Positions 62,053 through 64,000 of a DNA stretch of 64,000 nt are shown one piece after another (within the stretch, counting starts at the first letter, position 1; every line of letters begins with the position of its first letter). The translations under genes were made by a program, and so were the position numbers. The stretch is taken from positions 1,054,001-1,118,000 of the forward strand of contig NZ_JBHTBR010000002.1 of the NCBI RefSeq assembly GCF_042665075.1, written 5' to 3'. The notes beneath the pieces were generated by a model, which saw nothing but the letters and a program-made list of their open reading frames with translations, did not search any database and was not told the origin of the DNA. This stretch comes from Hirschia litorea (lineage in GTDB: Bacteria > Pseudomonadota > Alphaproteobacteria > Caulobacterales > Hyphomonadaceae).

Positions 62053-64000
62053 CTAGCCTTCTATTTTTGAAAAATCCGCGACTTGGCTAGTTACATCCCG
62101 GATTCTAGCTAACAATTTTAGGCGGTTGACCCGCACTTTATTATCTTCAGCGTTGACGATCACATCATCAAAAAATGTATCGACAGGTGCACGTAGCAAA
62201 CTTAATGCCGACATTGCAGCTGCGAAGTCTTCTTCCGCCAATGCCGCCTCAGCCTTCGCTGTTGCAGCATTCAATGCCTCATGCAAAGACAATTCCGCGG
62301 CTTCTGACAACAGTTTTTTGTCAATCTCGCCCGTTATAGCGCTACCATCCTTTTTTTCTTCTTTTTGTAGGATATTTGTCGCACGCTTATGTCCCGAAAC
62401 GAGATTCTTTCCGTCCTCAGTTTCCAAGAATGACGCAAGCGCTTCAACGCGTTTAACAATCAATACAAGGTCATCACCGCCTAGCGAGAACACAGCATCC
62501 AATAAATCATGGCGCATGCCCTTATCGCGAAGGTAAACCTTCAAACGGTCTTCAAAGAATGAGAGGAGGTCGGTAATACCAACAGTTTCAAAAGCATTAT
62601 CTACTGCTTCCTTCACAGTTGAAGAAGTCGTTGCCTCTTTAGTCACTAAATCCCCAGCTTTGGATTTCAGCATGGCACCTTGTAAACCAATCCGCACATC
62701 ATTCTCCAGAATGAGACGGATCACACCCAGAGCCGCGCGGCGAAGGGCGAACGGGTCTTTTGATCCGGTTGGCTTTTCATCAATCGCCCAGAAACCAACA
62801 AGCGTATCCAGCTTATCCGCCAGCGCCACAGCCACAGCCGTTGGCTCTGTTGGTACATCATCAGACGGGCCTTTAGGCTTATAGTGATCGCGGATAGTAT
62901 CAGCGATGTGCTGAGGTTGGCCCTCTTCCATCGCGTAATAGCGCCCCATCACACCTTCAAGCTCGGTGAATTCAAACACCATCTCAGCCACAAGGTCACA
63001 TTTGGCGAGCTTTGCCGCCGCAATCGCATCCTCAGCTTTAGCGCTCACAATCGGCGCAAGCTCACCCGCAAGCGCCGCCACACGCTCGGCTTTGTCTTTT
63101 ACTGTCCCAAGCTTTTCGTGGAAGACGATATTACCAAGGCTATCAAAGCGCGTCTCAAGCTTCTTCGCTTTGTCATTCTCATAGAAGAACACAGCGTCAG
63201 ATAAACGCGCAGACAGCACTTTAGAATTACCCGCCGCAATCGTCTTGCCGCCATCTTCAGCTTCAAGGTTTGCAACTACAATAAATTTAGGCGCAAGCTT
63301 GCCCGTCTTAGGATCGCGCACCGCAAAATACTTCTGGTGCACGCGCATAGACAGGGTGATGACTTCCGGCGGCAGCGCCAAGAATTTCGGGTCCATATCC
63401 CCCATAATCACCACAGGAAATTCGGCCAGCCCCGCCACTTCTTCCAGCAGGCCAATATCAGGCACCAACTCTAGGCCCTGCGCATCACACAAAGTTTTAG
63501 CTTCTGTTGCGATAATGTCTTTGCGTTCTTCGCGGTCGTAAATCACGCGGCCCTTATTCTTCAAAATATCGGAATAATCTTCAAAGCGGCGCACAGTGAA
63601 CGGCCCTGCACCCATAATGCGGTGGCCCTGTGTGACATTGCTTGAAGCAATGCCATCAATTTCAAACGGCACCACTTCACCATCAAACGTACATAAAATA
63701 CGTTGCAGTGGACGCACCCAGCGCAGCTCTCCGCTACCCCAGCGCATGGATTTTGGCCAATGGAATGAGCGCACAATCTCAGGCACCATATTCGCAATAA
63801 TCTGCGTTGTTTCCACGCCTGGCTTATTAATCACCGCGACATAGAACTGGCCCTTCTTTTTATCGTCTTGAATTTCAGCCTGCTCGATGGAGTCTAATCC
63901 CGCACCGCGCAAAAATCCCGCAATCGCTTTTTCAGGCGCGCCAACTTTTGGCCCCTTGCGTTCTTCGCGCACATCCGCAGATTTAACCGGCAAGCCTTCC
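62053..64000 (-). CDS. glyS: Glycyl-tRNA synthetase beta subunit (5' end cut by window)
   Basis: The beta chain of the alpha2-beta2 glycyl-tRNA synthetase. About 649 residues are visible: EKAIAGFLRGAGLDSIEQ, FHWPKSMRWGSGELRWVRP, VTQGHRIMG, ITLSMRVHQKYFAV, ALADKLDTLVGFWAI and PTGSKDPFALRRAALGVIRLI are all family signatures, and the end holds the DALR-type anticodon domain. The frame runs on past the window edge, with the usual N-terminus (about 40-60 residues) missing, so TTG 63993 is not the start. glyQ would be expected upstream. Confidence 0.95.
   Translation of the reverse strand, partial: EGLPVKSADVREERKGPKVGAPEKAIAGFLRGAGLDSIEQAEIQDDKKKGQFYVAVINKPGVETTQIIANMVPEIVRSFHWPKSMRWGSGELRWVRPLQRILCTFDGEVVPFEIDGIASSNVTQGHRIMGAGPFTVRRFEDYSDILKNKGRVIYDREERKDIIATEAKTLCDAQGLELVPDIGLLEEVAGLAEFPVVIMGDMDPKFLALPPEVITLSMRVHQKYFAVRDPKTGKLAPKFIVVANLEAEDGGKTIAAGNSKVLSARLSDAVFFYENDKAKKLETRFDSLGNIVFHEKLGTVKDKAERVAALAGELAPIVSAKAEDAIAAAKLAKCDLVAEMVFEFTELEGVMGRYYAMEEGQPQHIADTIRDHYKPKGPSDDVPTEPTAVAVALADKLDTLVGFWAIDEKPTGSKDPFALRRAALGVIRLILENDVRIGLQGAMLKSKAGDLVTKEATTSSTVKEAVDNAFETVGITDLLSFFEDRLKVYLRDKGMRHDLLDAVFSLGGDDLVLIVKRVEALASFLETEDGKNLVSGHKRATNILQKEEKKDGSAITGEIDKKLLSEAAELSLHEALNAATAKAEAALAEEDFAAAMSALSLLRAPVDTFFDDVIVNAEDNKVRVNRLKLLARIRDVTSQVADFSKIEG

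Noticed and set aside
1..64000. tRNA, rRNA, CRISPR arrays, insertion sequences, prophage genes
   Set aside because: Intergenic regions were read on both strands; no cloverleaf, repeat-spacer pattern, transposase or phage structural gene was found.

Overview
This window looks like ordinary chromosome from a moderate-G+C alphaproteobacterium. The supporting signs are the xseB-ispA-dxs cluster, a TlyA methyltransferase, pyruvate phosphate dikinase next to glyS, a NadQ-type regulator beside nadABC, TTAA-N7-TTAA (CtrA-type) sites, a SleB-family hydrolase and a TonB-dependent receptor. A Hyphomonadaceae/Maricaulales-like marine lineage is my inference; no rRNA or tRNA gene is present to test it. 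I saw no prophage, insertion sequence, CRISPR array or plasmid function.

Layout. 0-5.6 kb: a 5'-truncated glycerophosphodiesterase, an alpha/beta hydrolase, pdxH, a membrane-anchored TIR protein, aroC and a small membrane protein. 5.65-6.2 kb: a gene-free stretch with a 22-bp hairpin and a compact three-hairpin candidate small RNA. 6.2-13.2 kb: tlyA, a DUF938 methyltransferase and an acyl-CoA synthetase, then the isoprenoid genes dxs-ispA-xseB, with an acetyltransferase on the opposite strand between the two groups. 13.3-19.5 kb: histidine phosphatase, FemAB/CelD-like acetyltransferase, lepB, ybjQ, a metallo-beta-lactamase-fold hydrolase and a trypsin-like protease. 19.6-28.8 kb: ilvD, two DMT transporters, a 767-residue unassigned membrane protein, a GC-rich strongly folded non-coding region, a TonB-like protein and an aldo/keto reductase. 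29-32 kb: two YceI lipoproteins and a cytochrome b561-YceI fusion in one direction. 31.8-45.8 kb: threonylcarbamoyl-AMP synthase, yaaA, rluF-like, two unassigned membrane genes, a Kef-type antiporter, a D-2-hydroxyacid dehydrogenase-like flavoprotein, a second candidate small RNA and a voltage-gated-type K+ channel. 45.9-55.6 kb: ygfZ, tag, two small lipoproteins, an unlisted 49-residue membrane protein, an HD hydrolase, a nadQ-like regulator, an acyltransferase and nadA/nadB/nadC. 55.7-64 kb: a TonB-dependent receptor behind two Fur-type boxes, a SleB cell-wall hydrolase behind a CtrA-type box, ppdK, and glyS running off the end.

Most worth following. (1) Two candidate small RNAs, at 6075-6190 on + and 44757-44960 on -, each fold a hairpin whose apical region carries nearly the same C-rich sequence, GUCCCCC(C)AACC. 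(2) A roughly 500-nt GC-rich RNA-like region at 24890-25390 has an 18-bp stem whose G-U pairs show it is read on the + strand. (3) There is a complete candidate NAD-homeostasis circuit: a NadQ-like protein with a degenerate Nudix box, and a perfect palindrome next to the -10 of nadA. (4) The window also holds several unassigned membrane proteins with cytoplasmic signalling-like domains: a TIR protein, a 'YLRPF' protein and the 767-residue protein.
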